Made by a program: the position numbers and the translations under genes
Assembly (NCBI GenBank): GCA_014529385.2
Contig: CM043958.1
Location: forward strand, 127,433,817 to 127,497,816
DNA from: Adiantum capillus-veneris
Taxonomy: Eukaryota; Streptophyta; Polypodiopsida; Polypodiales; Pteridaceae
Length of the DNA: 64,000 nucleotides
Direction: 5' to 3'
The notes under the pieces: generated by a model
What the model was told of the DNA's origin: nothing
The model's input: only the letters and a program-made list of their open reading frames with translations
Databases searched by the model: none
Shown here: positions 1 through 9,672 of the stretch, in pieces
Layout of the letters: the number at the start of each line of letters is the position of its first letter
How positions within the stretch are numbered: position 1 is the first letter of the stretch

Positions 1-930
1 CCAAAAAACATTTGCAAAATCCAAACACCATGCCTATAGAGTTTCATCATTAGAGACTTCATGCGAAAGCATAGCATTTGCTACAAGCAACACTAGAAAT
101 ACTTACAATTAGTAGGAAAGCACTTGAGATCGATGTCGTTGATCCGTAGTTGAGAAGCTTTGTAGATGTGTTGTATCTTTACTTGCTTGCTTCCATCGGC
201 TGCCTGCTTCATCTTGAATATACGACCCTTCCAATGATGGGACTTCAGCCCGATGAATCAACGAGAGACTTTGTGGGCTCCCTTTGTGCTTGGTCACATT
301 GTCACCCCACATGCCTGTCACAAAGATTGTGGTTATCCACCAATGGCCATTGTCATCTTGCTCGTTGCTGCAACAGAATGAGTCTACCCTTGAACGAGGT
401 CTACAACTCATGGTATCCAAGCTTCTTGAAACATGCAAGCTGAAGCTCCCTTATCCCTAAAGCTTTGCAAGTTGAAGATTCTTAAACCCTAAAGCTTTGC
501 AAACTGAAGGTCCCTAAACCCTAATCTTGGGTAGCTGAAGCTACTAAGCTCTATAAGATGTATATGAGCCCCCGAGATGAGAGTGGATAATGGGTGCAAG
601 CATAAGAGGTACTCTTCCAATAGGAAAGAGAGAGTGAAAATCGAGATTTTCTGTTCTAGAGAGAGGAGAGGTTAGATCTCGTATGTAGAGAGAGAAGTGA
701 GTGGAGGGAGGAAAAAGTAGACTTGAATGCCAAATTAATGATGGGGGGTGTCTTTGGGCCTAGCCCACTTTTTGAGGGTGGCCCATTTATACTAACCATC
801 ACAATTTAGAATAAAAAATAGGCCCAAATATTTTATTTTTGAAGATTTTGCAATTTTCCTGTCCATTTAAAAAAAAAACCTAGAGTCCAAGTTTGACCCC
901 TAGAAGTTAGGGGCTGATAAACCCAACATT
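1..930 (-). repeat. Probable LTR of a minus-strand retrotransposon (runs off window)
   Basis: Read on the minus strand, a TGTTGG start lies at about 930, directly after a purine-rich tract (945-957) that could be the polypurine tract. A TATAAATG box lies at 784-791, about 140 bases inside, as expected for the end of U3. Several CCCTAAA-like words at 450-530 are scattered and are not telomeric arrays. No convincing protein is encoded. The partner LTR was not found, so the assignment rests on TG start, tract and TATA spacing only. Confidence 0.4.
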
Positions 931-1025
931 TTTGTCCACATGACTGCCTCCTCTTGCTCCACTACTTAATCACTATCATTAGGATTGAGGCAGATCAAAG
1001 GGCCCAAGAAGACCCCAAACAAGTC

Positions 1026-2110
1026 TTAATGGTCAAAGTACCACACATGAGCATCTGTAGCAACTGACATACATGCATCATGGACAACGGGATCATAAGT
1101 GCACTCTGCACTAAAAGCCCATTCTATGTCTACATCAACATCACAATCTCCTTTCACAAAAGATTCTACAATAGCTGCATTTGTAGTGGAATGAGCCTCT
1201 TTCTTCTTAACCTCTTTTGCCTTCAATTTTGGACACTTCTTGATCAAGTGATCATTAGCTTTACAACATGGAAACGCATCTTCTTTTTTCCCTTTTTGGC
1301 AAAATTCCTAGACAAAGTGATGCCAAAAGAAGCAGTAGGAACATGTGATTTACCACTCGCAGAAGAACCATGAGAAGTGGCTATATTACTGTTACTACTT
1401 TTCCTCTAAGCAACAATAAAGGCATGCTCAAATGCACGCTGTTTAGACTCGTTTTTTCTTGAAAGTGACAATTGCAACAACAATGTGCATAACGCATCAA
1501 ACATGACAACTTTTGGATGTCCTTGTTTCATAAGTCTGCAAGTACTATCAAAAGAATCTAGCAAAGCATCAAGAACAGTCTGTAGAAGGGAACAATCAGA
1601 AATGACTTCGCTTGCAAAAATAAGTTGCTCATTAATATCCTTGATACTAGCAAGCAAAGTGTCCATTTTGTCTTCCTCATGCATAATCTTTGACTCCAGC
1701 TCTTTACGTAGCAATGCAATTTAAGCCGCATTAGCGACTTGCATAAAGACCAACCAAAACATCCCAAGCCTGTTTTGCAGATTTAGATGAACAAATGTGA
1801 GGAGTAATAGTGCGCTTCATAGATAACGTAATCAATGCATGTGCTTGCGCATCTCAACATTCCAACGAGCCTACTCAACCATAGACAAAACAACTCTAGC
1901 AGCAACAATCCTGCCACCAAAACCTGCAACATCCTCAACATCGCCCGTATACTCTAAACCAGGGCATACATCAATGCCCTGCACAAAATTCTAAACGCCC
2001 TTTGACACAAGAACATTTTGCATCATGGAAGCCCACATTGGGTAATCCTTCCCATCCAATAGATCCTCATCATTAAACATCTTAAACACACTTGTGTTGT
2101 TGTCAGCCAT
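1026..2110 (-). pseudogene. Ty1/copia Gag remnant with degenerate zinc knuckle
   Basis: Copia-type capsid protein remnant. An ATG at 2110 opens with MADNNTSVFKMF, followed by DGKDYPMW and later AKQAWDVLVGLY and LRKELESKIMHEED, the usual order of a UBN2-type (Retrotran_gag_2) copia Gag. The frame carries stops (for example near 1994 and 1722) and is frameshifted between about 1400 and 1300. Near the end lies a nucleocapsid knuckle, CKANDHLIKKC, whose first cysteine position is occupied by phenylalanine. The frame ends at WYFDH, exactly where copia protease normally reads WYxDSGAS, so the element is truncated at the protease active site. No integrase or reverse transcriptase follows. It could be a gag-only non-autonomous element whose 3' LTR is the repeat at 1-930, or the far end of the copia whose LTR sits at 16166. 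Family assignment is solid; element boundaries are not. Confidence 0.75.
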
Positions 2111-2913
2111 GACGAATGCCTGCTCCAGATGTGAAAACTACTCGAAAAGAGGAGAAATGAAGCAGGACTAACACGTGCTATATAGCACAACCCGAAGGAG
2201 AATGTAAGGAACCTATAATGCAAAAAATGGTACTCACAAAAATTCTACACAAAATGACGAAATTGCTTGTGCAGTACTGTTTGTAGTGGAAAAAGAGGCC
2301 GAATGAGCGGGAATGGGAAATTTGAGTAGACTAACTTCTACAAAATCTCCCAAAGTATTTGTCGACATGCTGACGCTCACCAAAGCTCATTGAATGTAAT
2401 GGAAATGGCTTATTAACTTTCAGAGTAGTGAAAATTAGAGAAAGTACTTTTGGGAAATTACTTTGAGAGCATGGCGGGTGAACTTAATTGATGGTAGCAA
2501 CATAAATATAGCATTTAGTTAACTTGGCATGAACAATACTTTTGCAAGAGAGAGAGAGTTTAGAGAACATGACAACACTTGAGGACCGGATTTATGTGGA
2601 GCCGGGGTCCCCTCTCCAATAGGCATTTGTATTCTAGTTTCTCCCATCAAGAGAGACTTGTTACAATATAATCTTTGTGTTCCTTGTGACCTAGGTGATG
2701 CAATGAAGATGGAAAGCTTCATGCATCACGAACATAACATAAAATTCGTGGAAAGTATTAACTATCCCAAGCCTCAGCCCCAAGACCTCAAACACCTTCG
2801 AAGGTGGAGAGAGCTAGCAGAGAATGAGGGTAGGGAAGAGGAAGAAGAAACATTTCATAGGAGAAAGAATTAGTTCCTCACATATCATCACTCTTCATGC
2901 TAGCATACATAAT
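2111..2913. other. No gene seen; probable retrotransposon leader sequence
   Basis: Upstream of the copia gag start on the minus strand. There is no supported coding frame, only a short AG tract at about 2549-2560. No tRNA-Met primer-binding site is visible here. If the gypsy stack at 2914-16082 inserted into a copia leader, the missing part of that leader, with its primer site and LTR, would be at 16083-16489. Confidence 0.35.
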
Positions 2914-3943
2914 AGCATAGTAATTAATATGGAGAAGATGGCAAGCTTAATCATTAAAGCATGGCTCTTGGTTGGATTTGCATCGATAGCCAAGAGTGTT
3001 GGTGTAGGCTGTCAACCTCTCTACTTGCTTGGAGAAGGAGAGGGAGCTCTTACACTTTGCACAATACACAATGAGAGTGTGTGTGAGTGTGTGTGGGAGA
3101 GTATACCCCTCAAGAAACCCCCTAGCTTGCCTTGGTCGAACCCCCCTTGTAGCTTATGCTTAAAGCTCATTGGACCTCTCCTGGCCTAACCAATCACAGG
3201 CAAGGGTATATCAAGCAACAAGGCTAGCCTTGGGACAAGTGTCCCCCTTTCCCCTTTGAGAGAGAGGACTTGATAAATGCTAAAACAATCAATTAGATTA
3301 ACTAAATTGTCATTGGGCCCCTTGGAAGGCCAACTAATAGCCTTTACGCACACCATGAGGGTAACCTAGCTAGGGCCATGACATGGGTCCTACTTGCCTC
3401 TTGGGCAAGGGGTGCCCTTTGGAAGAGAGATTGGTCAAGCAACCACCCCCCCTTCTTGCATGGCTCGTCCTCTCCTTGTAGGGATTTGGTTTGACTTTTG
3501 TGACACCTCAAGCCCCTCAACCTTGGGCCCAATTCACCGCAAGCTTGGCCCTTAAGCCCCTCAAGCTTGGGTTGGATGCCCACCTCAAGTACAACCCTAG
3601 CATCTCAAGAATGACAAGCACCTCAAGCATCTCAAGCATCTCAGTCATCATGCATGACAAGCATCTCAAGCTTGGGCCGTTGGGTTCCCACCTAAGGTTA
3701 AAGGACTAACTATTGGAGGTCTTCAATGAAGCTAACCCTAAGGTCTTTAAGCTCCATTGGTTATCCTTGCTCTTTGATAGATCATCTCTCATTTGGGTCC
3801 CTTTACCATTGGCCCCATGAGATAGCTCTATAAGCACATGTCTATATCCTAACCCTTTTTCCCATTTATTCTCCCACACTAAATGATTAGTTTAATATGA
3901 GAAAATCATTTGGGTAGGTTAGATATTAGATTTTATGAAATTA
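2914..3943 (-). repeat. Outer gypsy LTR, low-coordinate copy (3' LTR)
   Basis: Nearly the same sequence as 14977-16082. Matching landmarks include a GTGTGTGAGTGTGTGTGG stretch, a C run (6 C here, 26 C in the other copy), and repeated AGCATCTCAAGC words. On the minus strand the LTR begins near TTTCATAAAATC, immediately after a purine tract (AAGAGAGAGG, within 3944-3956) that fits a polypurine tract. The end at 2914 is where similarity stops and may not be the true LTR end. Short frames inside are not genes. Confidence 0.75.
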
Positions 3944-4331
3944 CCTCTCTCTTGAAATCATAGTCATCCTTGACTATGAGGGAGAAGAGATAAAGCCTTA
4001 GTCATTAGTTAATCATGCTTAGCGGGTAGAGGATCCCTTTTGACCCTACGACATCTTTGCAAGATAGATGACTAATCCATTTGGTGCTTGAGAGACATAG
4101 CTTCTGCGAGCATGTCTTCTCTTTAGTCCAATTCATTCTCCTAAGTAGAGTGACAAATTCTACTTGGTGTTTGAGAGACGTCATCATCACAAACATGATT
4201 CTAAGCATGCATACTATTTAAATTTGCGCACAATGAAAAAAGAACTAGTCTTATAAGACAAAACATTGGTCATTTCAAAGAAATTTGTACATTTTCTTAC
4301 TCTAATGTAGTATTGTAAGCATTGACAAGGT

Positions 4332-5940
4332 TCATACTATCCTGAAGCTGTACTCCTTGCATCCATCTAGCATCTTCAAAAGGATAATTTTTGAACGTAA
4401 TAAGATACTGTCAGATAATCTTACCATGTCGTAGTACCTTGCCTTCATACCGAAGATAGGTTCGGGTTGTAGCACCTCTTCTTGGTCTTCAACTTCAGGA
4501 GGGTCTTCAATAATTGGTTCACTTGGTGGCTCTCCTTTGTAGGGCTTAAGTAGGCTCTCATGAAAATCATTGTGTAGGAGCCAATGGTTGGGAAACTTGA
4601 GTTGATAAGCCATCTCGTTGATGGGCTTCAAGATTTGGAAAGGACCATAGTAGCTTTTTGCTAGCTTAGCATAATACTTGTAATGGCCCGTAGGATTTTT
4701 GCCCGTCGTTTGCCTCAATCGAGCCTTAGGAAACATTGCCCTTCTTGAAGCAAGACTGCTCCAAGGCAATCACCACATGCATCACATTGGACCTCAAATG
4801 GTTTTGAGAGATCCTAAAGCATGAGGATTGGTTGGGAGGTATGCTTCTCTTTGAGCTTGTCAAAAGCATATTTCTCCTTAGCAGTCCATAAATACTTAAT
4901 GTTCTTCTTAGTTAAGTCATGTAGTGGTCCTACTATTTGAAAAAACTTTTATATGAAGCGTATAGTATGCACACATATCAATAAAGCTTCTTAGCTTATG
5001 TAGATTCCTTGGATTAGGCCATGCTTTTATTACCTCTAACTTTGATGGATCCATACGGATGCCATCTTGAGAGATAATATAATCTAAGTATTGAATCTCT
5101 TGAAGGAAAAATTCACTTTTCTTTTGGTTGAGAAAAAGCTTGTTCTCCCTCAATGCTTGAAAAATTACTTAGAGATGTTGCTTATGTTCCTCCAAGGACT
5201 TGGAGTAGATGATGATATCATCAAAGAACACTCCAGAAAATTTGCGGTAGGGTCTAAAGATTTTCTCCTTTAGACGTCTGAATGTGGTTGGTCCATTAGT
5301 CAAGCCAAAAGGCATGACTAGATATTCATAAAGACCAAACGTTGTGCAAAACGCGGTCTTTAGGATATTTTCATCCACTATCCTTATTTGATGATAACCA
5401 CTTTTAAGGTCAATCCTCCTGAAGTAGGTAGAGCCTTGTAGCTTATCAAACAGATCTTTTATCCAAGGCATGGGAAATTTGTTTTTGATAGTGATATGGT
5501 TTAGTGCTCGATAGTCCACACACATACATTATGTACTGTCTTTGTTTTGCACTAAAAGGACTAGAGAACAAAAAGGAGAGGAGCTAGGCCTCTCCATCAC
5601 TTTGTCTACCAATTCCTGTATGTACCTCATGATCTCCTCTTGTTGAGCTTGGGAAACTCGATAAGGAGGCTTGTTAGGCGATGAGATTCCTGGAAGGAGC
5701 TCAATGCGATGGTCATCATCCCCTCATTTTGGAGGTAATTCCATAGGGATATCATCGATGAACACATATTGGAATCCTTTTAGAAAATTAGACAAGTCTA
5801 ACTCTTCTTGATTCCTACCATTTACCTTTGATGAAACATTAGGATCTTTTAGGGACTCTTTGACAAAAATCATGTACGCAGAAACTAAGCTCTCCATTGA
5901 TTTATCAAAAGCTGGAGGATTTACAAGTGGTATAGTACGA
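4332..5940 (-). pseudogene. Ty3/gypsy pol remnant: RT, start of RNase H, integrase C-terminus
   Basis: Minus-strand pol of a gypsy element. The reverse transcriptase reads VDYRALNHIT, LKSGYHQIRI, MPFGLTNGPTTF and FFDDIIIYSKS (FFDD replaces the usual YxDD catalytic box), with upstream RT leader residues (PPYRVSQAQQEEI) at 5600-5680. The RT thumb and the first RNase H motif (CDACGDCLGAVLLQEG) follow at 4750-4900. The sequence then jumps to an integrase C-terminal segment (YYGPFQILKPINEMAYQL, FHESLLKPYKGEPP) at 4450-4690, with a chromodomain-like tail in a shifted frame. Most of RNase H and the zinc finger and catalytic core of integrase are deleted. Stops and frameshifts are frequent. It lies just upstream, in minus sense, of the 3' LTR at 2914-3943 and is probably part of that outer element. 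The other end is interrupted by the chromovirus LTR at 5947. Confidence 0.85.
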
Positions 5941-6217
5941 CCGTACTGTTATGACCGCGTATAGAGCTAGAAGAGAGAAAGAGGAGACGCTCACAATGTA
6001 CAAGAACCAAGTTCTTGATGATAAGCTTAATATTGATTACAAGACTTAATACTTTATTAAGAGAGCTAGATACAAGACTTGAATTACATGACTTGAGTAC
6101 AAGACAAGGCTTGATTGCAAGGACAAGACTTGAACATAAGAACTAGAAGAGGGATTTCCTCATAGGAGCTTCACAACTGGTGTTGGCGAGACTGAGGGGC
6201 TTGTGGCCCAAGACCCC

Positions 6218-6225
6218 TATTAATA
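6218..6225 (-). promoter_or_regulatory. TATA-like box of the chromovirus LTR
   Basis: TATTAATA lies about 65 bases downstream, in minus sense, of the last perfect heat-shock-element triplet and upstream of the AATAAA at 6053-6058. Its position fits the U3/R boundary. Confidence 0.4.
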
Positions 6226-6292
6226 CTAGTGCTTGAGGAGGTTACTTGAAGAGGTTAGGACTTTCTAGGTTCTTCTTGAGGAGGTTAGAATC

Positions 6293-6615
6293 TTCTAGAA
6301 CCTTCTCGATCCTTCTAGTTCTTCTAGAACCTTCTGGATTCTTCTTCAACTTTCTAGAGCTTTCCAGAAACTTTTAGATTCTTCCGAAATCTTCTCCAAG
6401 CTTCTAGAAACTTCTTGATCCTTCTAGAACCTTCTAGATTCTTCTTGCAACTTTCTAGAGCTTTCCAAAAACTTCTAGATTCTTTCGGAATCTTCTCCAA
6501 GCTTCTAGAAACTTCTTGATCCTTCTAAAACCTTCTAGATCCTTCTTCAACTTTCTAGAGATTTCCAAAAACTTCTAGATTCTTTTGAAATCTTCTCCAT
6601 GTTTCTAGAAACTTC
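6293..6615. promoter_or_regulatory. Array of six perfect trimeric heat shock elements
   Basis: Six exact TTCnnGAAnnTTC triplets occur at 6293-6305, 6322-6334, 6402-6414, 6422-6434, 6503-6515 and 6603-6615, all built on TTCTAGAA followed by CC or AC and TTC. A dimer TTCCAGAA lies at 6362-6369. Heat shock factors bind alternating nGAAn units, and three in a row is the textbook functional site. The array sits in U3, 45-410 bases from the LTR start. Binding is inferred from the motif only. Confidence 0.6.
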
Positions 6616-6701
6616 TAGATCCTTCTAGATTCTTCTAGAGTCTTCTAGCAATGATGTATGCGATGCTGCAGGCAGCAACTGACTCTCAAGCATCCATGAC
6701 A

Positions 6702-6715
6702 TTACCCCCTCCTTT
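6702..6715 (-). other. Polypurine tract
   Basis: Minus-strand AAAGGAGGGGGTAA abuts the TGTCATGG start of the LTR, where plus-strand DNA synthesis would be primed. Confidence 0.65.
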
Positions 6716-6719
6716 AGTG

Positions 6720-7905
6720 ACGAGTTCCACGAGGAGCTGTGGTGTTCCTTGAGTTGGGCTTCCATGGATGTTGTTGATGGAACTCTTGGACTTTGAGAGA
6801 TGCATGCTGTAGATTGTGTGCTGGTTCCCAGGTTCGTTCACTAACATCATAGCCTTTCCAATGCACCAAGTACTTTAACATGCCACGCGAAACTCAAGAA
6901 TCTAGGACTTTCTCAACCTCATATTCGTCATGTCCTTGAATCTCAACCGGAGGAGGTGGTTGTAGGGCTCTTCCTGGGATCTTAGATATGTGACAAGGTT
7001 CTAGGACTGAGACATGAAAGACCGGATGGATTTTCATGGATGAGGGCAATCGGAGTCGATAGGTGATTGCATTGACTTGATGGATAATTTTAAACGGGCC
7101 AAGCCTTCGATAGTCAAGCTTTTGACAGGGACGAGATGAACGTAGATCACGTTGGAGGAGCCACACTTTATCCCCTTCTTTGTATTTTGGATGCTGCATG
7201 CGATGGAGATATGCACTTTCTTATACTTGGATTGAGCTTCTTTGATATGAATCGTAAGTTCTTTGTGAATTGCAGATAATTGTTGTGTAAGATGAATAGC
7301 AGCTAGATTCTTGACTTGATAGTGTCTGTGGATATCCTGTTTGGGATGTTGACCATAATTAGCAAAGAATGGAGTGTGATGGGTGGAGGCATGAAAACTG
7401 TTATAGGAGAATTCTGCTAGCGGTAGGAGCTCGACCCAATTATCTTGGTGATAATTGATAGTACAACGGAGATACTATTCCAAAACATGATTTACTCTCT
7501 CTGTTTGTCCATCACTTTGTGGGTGATCGATTGAGGAGAGGTTGATTTGTACTCCGAGTAGCTTGAATAAGCTTCTCCAAAAGCTAGAGATGAATTATGG
7601 GCCTCAATTAGAAACTATGTCATCCGGTAATCCGTGATAACGATAGATATGCTGTAGAAAGAGTTTGGTTGTACCTTCACTGGTGATGGTTTTAGTGGTT
7701 GGAATGAAGTGTGCCATTTTTGTAAACCAATCCACGACTACTAAAATGGAGTCAAATCCTTGTAACAAGGGTAGCTCTACAATGAAATCCATGGAGATGG
7801 ATGACCATGGTTTGGTTAGAATGGGCAAGGGATGGAGTAACCCATGAGGATGATGACGAGGGGCCTTTGATCTATTGCAAAAAACATTGCGGGCCTTCTT
7901 TGTCT
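6720..7905 (-). pseudogene. Chromovirus integrase with C-terminal chromodomain
   Basis: Integrase of a Ty3/gypsy chromovirus, minus strand, 5'-truncated. In order: tail of the zinc finger ([11 protein letters not shown]), the catalytic core with first Asp in [11 protein letters not shown], second Asp in GLPDDIVSN, and Glu in SDGQTERVN (a DD35E triad). The GPY/F-type module follows (LGPFKIIHQVNAITYRL, HPVFHVSVLEP), then a chromodomain (EVEKVLDSR, and in a shifted frame [17 protein letters not shown]), ending about 30 bases before the polypurine tract. It contains at least one in-frame stop (after NHVLE near 7480) and several frameshifts. No RT or gag of this element is seen: it is cut near 7905. 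Chromodomains in this family direct insertion toward modified chromatin. Confidence 0.88.
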
Positions 7906-8498
7906 GCTTGAGTCATGGATGTGGGCTCAAAAGAGAGCATTATTGATGGTAGATAAAGTGAAAGTAAAGTTTTAAGGAGAGAGAGAGAGAGAGAGAGTTA
8001 CTATGCACATGTCTTGAGGTGAGGTGTCTTTTATGGTTAGCTCAATGGCTATTTTGTGTTAGTATATTAGTGGTTAGTGTTAGTAATCACTAGAAAGTTA
8101 ATGTTGTATTTACAATGGGTAGAATGAGGTGGATTGTTGAAGTAAGATAGTTGAATGAAGTGAGGAAATCCTTGTGATGGTGAAGCTTGAAGAAGGACTT
8201 ACTTGTGTAGGTTCTCAAAATGACTATCGATCCTCTTCGTCTTCTTCTCTTCTTTATGCCATCTTCGTCAAGGTTGATTATTGTGATGAAAATGGTAATT
8301 CGGTTGATGAAGTCTCTCAATTTGCAAAGATTAAACATGGTTTACATGCTGAATTTTATGTATATAGAGAAGGAGTAAGATGGAATTGTACTTTGGAAGT
8401 AATAGAGAGACGTATAGAGATGGTGTATGTACATGTAGAGCTCATATGAGAGCTATAGAAGTAAGAGGGGAGGTTAATGGTGAAGAAGGTGAGAGAAA
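7906..8498. other. No gene seen; possible remainder of Tat-like LTR
   Basis: An (AG)n tract lies at 7978-7997. A forward TGATGGTAG near 7946 resembles the inverted end of the Tat-like LTR, which starts TGATAACC on the minus strand. The 3' LTR may therefore extend to here, while the 5' copy lost this part. Confidence 0.25.
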
Positions 8499-8545
8499 CC
8501 ATGGAAGGTGCAGGTTTGAGTGAGAGATTGAGAGGAATGAGTGTG

Positions 8546-8576
<31 letters not shown>

Positions 8577-9644
8577 AGAAGTGTGGAAAGAGGTGAGAGA
8601 AGAGTATGGGCTACTTGTGGGAAAAGTGGACAGATTGGGGTCCACTCAAGAAATCCTAACTCACCGGTGGTTGCTCAAAAAATCACCAAAATTTTTGAGG
8701 TGATTATTCAGCTCTTGGTCCAAATTTTCTCTTTTGACCACCGCTTCAAAGTCAGAGTGGAGATGGATATAAAAAATCCCACCAAAATACATGTTTTACT
8801 TCACAAAAAAGTCTTCACGGTTCCTCTTTTGTTGAATTTGCATATGGCTCCAAAGGTGAGACCCTCCTTGCATGAGAGCATGACCTAATTGATTCTTAGG
8901 GGTTTGAAATATGCATGGTTGTGGATTATGCATAAATATAATATATAGATATGATGAAAAAAAACAGGCTATTATATGAATCTAAAATAGTGTGCGCTAT
9001 AAATATATAAAAAATAAATATATGAAAATATAGGGAATCAAATGAGAAGGGTCCTCATTTGTTTTATTGATGTATATATATTTACAGGAGGTAAGAAAGA
9101 GTTTCTGTAGGAAATAGGAATTTAGTGAAAGGCAATGACTGATGGTGAAAAGTATTTTTGAGGTTTTTTCTTAGAAGTGGATTCACACCAAAAATAAGAG
9201 AAGCTTGTGTGAAGATATTTTTATATGGAATAAAGAGTATGCAAAATGGTAAGAAATATGTGGTAATGGTAAGTCAATGTATATAGCATATATAGGCAAA
9301 TAACGCACACCTAGGTAGAAATGTTTAAATAAATACCAAAATAATTATGAAAAATCCTTATATTTAGATCCTATATAAAATGAAATATTTACACACAAAA
9401 AAGGTCATAATATACTTTTTTTTTTTTTGGCTCAACTAGCCCAGTTACTAGCTAATTGAGGGTTTTTTAGGAGACATGAAAAAAGTCTCGTAACTCATTC
9501 ACGCCTATGTACAGTGAATGGGTGAAGATAACTCATTCACGTCTATGTACAGTGAAAGGGTGAAGATAACCACAGTGTTTGAGTGATTTGATAGTGCGAG
9601 ATAGTTCACTATGACAATTTCGAATAGCCGAAAAACGGTTATCA
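8499..9644 (-). repeat. Tat-like element, low-coordinate LTR (3' LTR)
   Basis: Direct repeat of 13859-14976. On the minus strand it starts TGATAACCG at 9644, after a purine tract (CCTGGAGGAGGGCTAT, 9645-9660). The two copies differ at roughly one base in twenty by eye. This copy has a longer (TG)n and an extra ~40-bp tandem duplication (ACTCATTCACG units, 9490-9570) that the other copy has only once. Similarity ends at CCATGGAAGG (8499). Confidence 0.8.
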
Positions 9645-9672
9645 ATAGCCCTCCTCCAGGATGATGGTATAT

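Larger units (their letters stand above)
5947..6701 (-). repeat. Chromovirus 3' LTR with heat-shock-element array
   Basis: On the minus strand the LTR runs from TGTCATGG (6701) to GGTCATAACA (5947), a 755-bp unit with matching ends TGTYATG/CATRACA. It follows a polypurine tract directly. Going 5' to 3' on the minus strand there is a TTC/GAA-rich U3 (6650-6250), a TATTAATA box (6218-6225), and an AATAAA signal (6053-6058), which is the expected U3-R-U5 order. The U3 includes about three ~100-bp tandem units (CTTCTAGAA at 6401, 6502, 6602). It appears to have landed inside the outer element's pol. Confidence 0.7.

Noticed and set aside
450-540. Telomere-like CCCTAAA words
   Set aside because: Only a few isolated words, not a tandem (CCCTAAA)n array.
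8553-8888. 111-codon frame in the Tat-like LTR
   Set aside because: It starts in the TG microsatellite and the sister LTR (13901) is open for only 60 codons; LTR sequence, not a gene.
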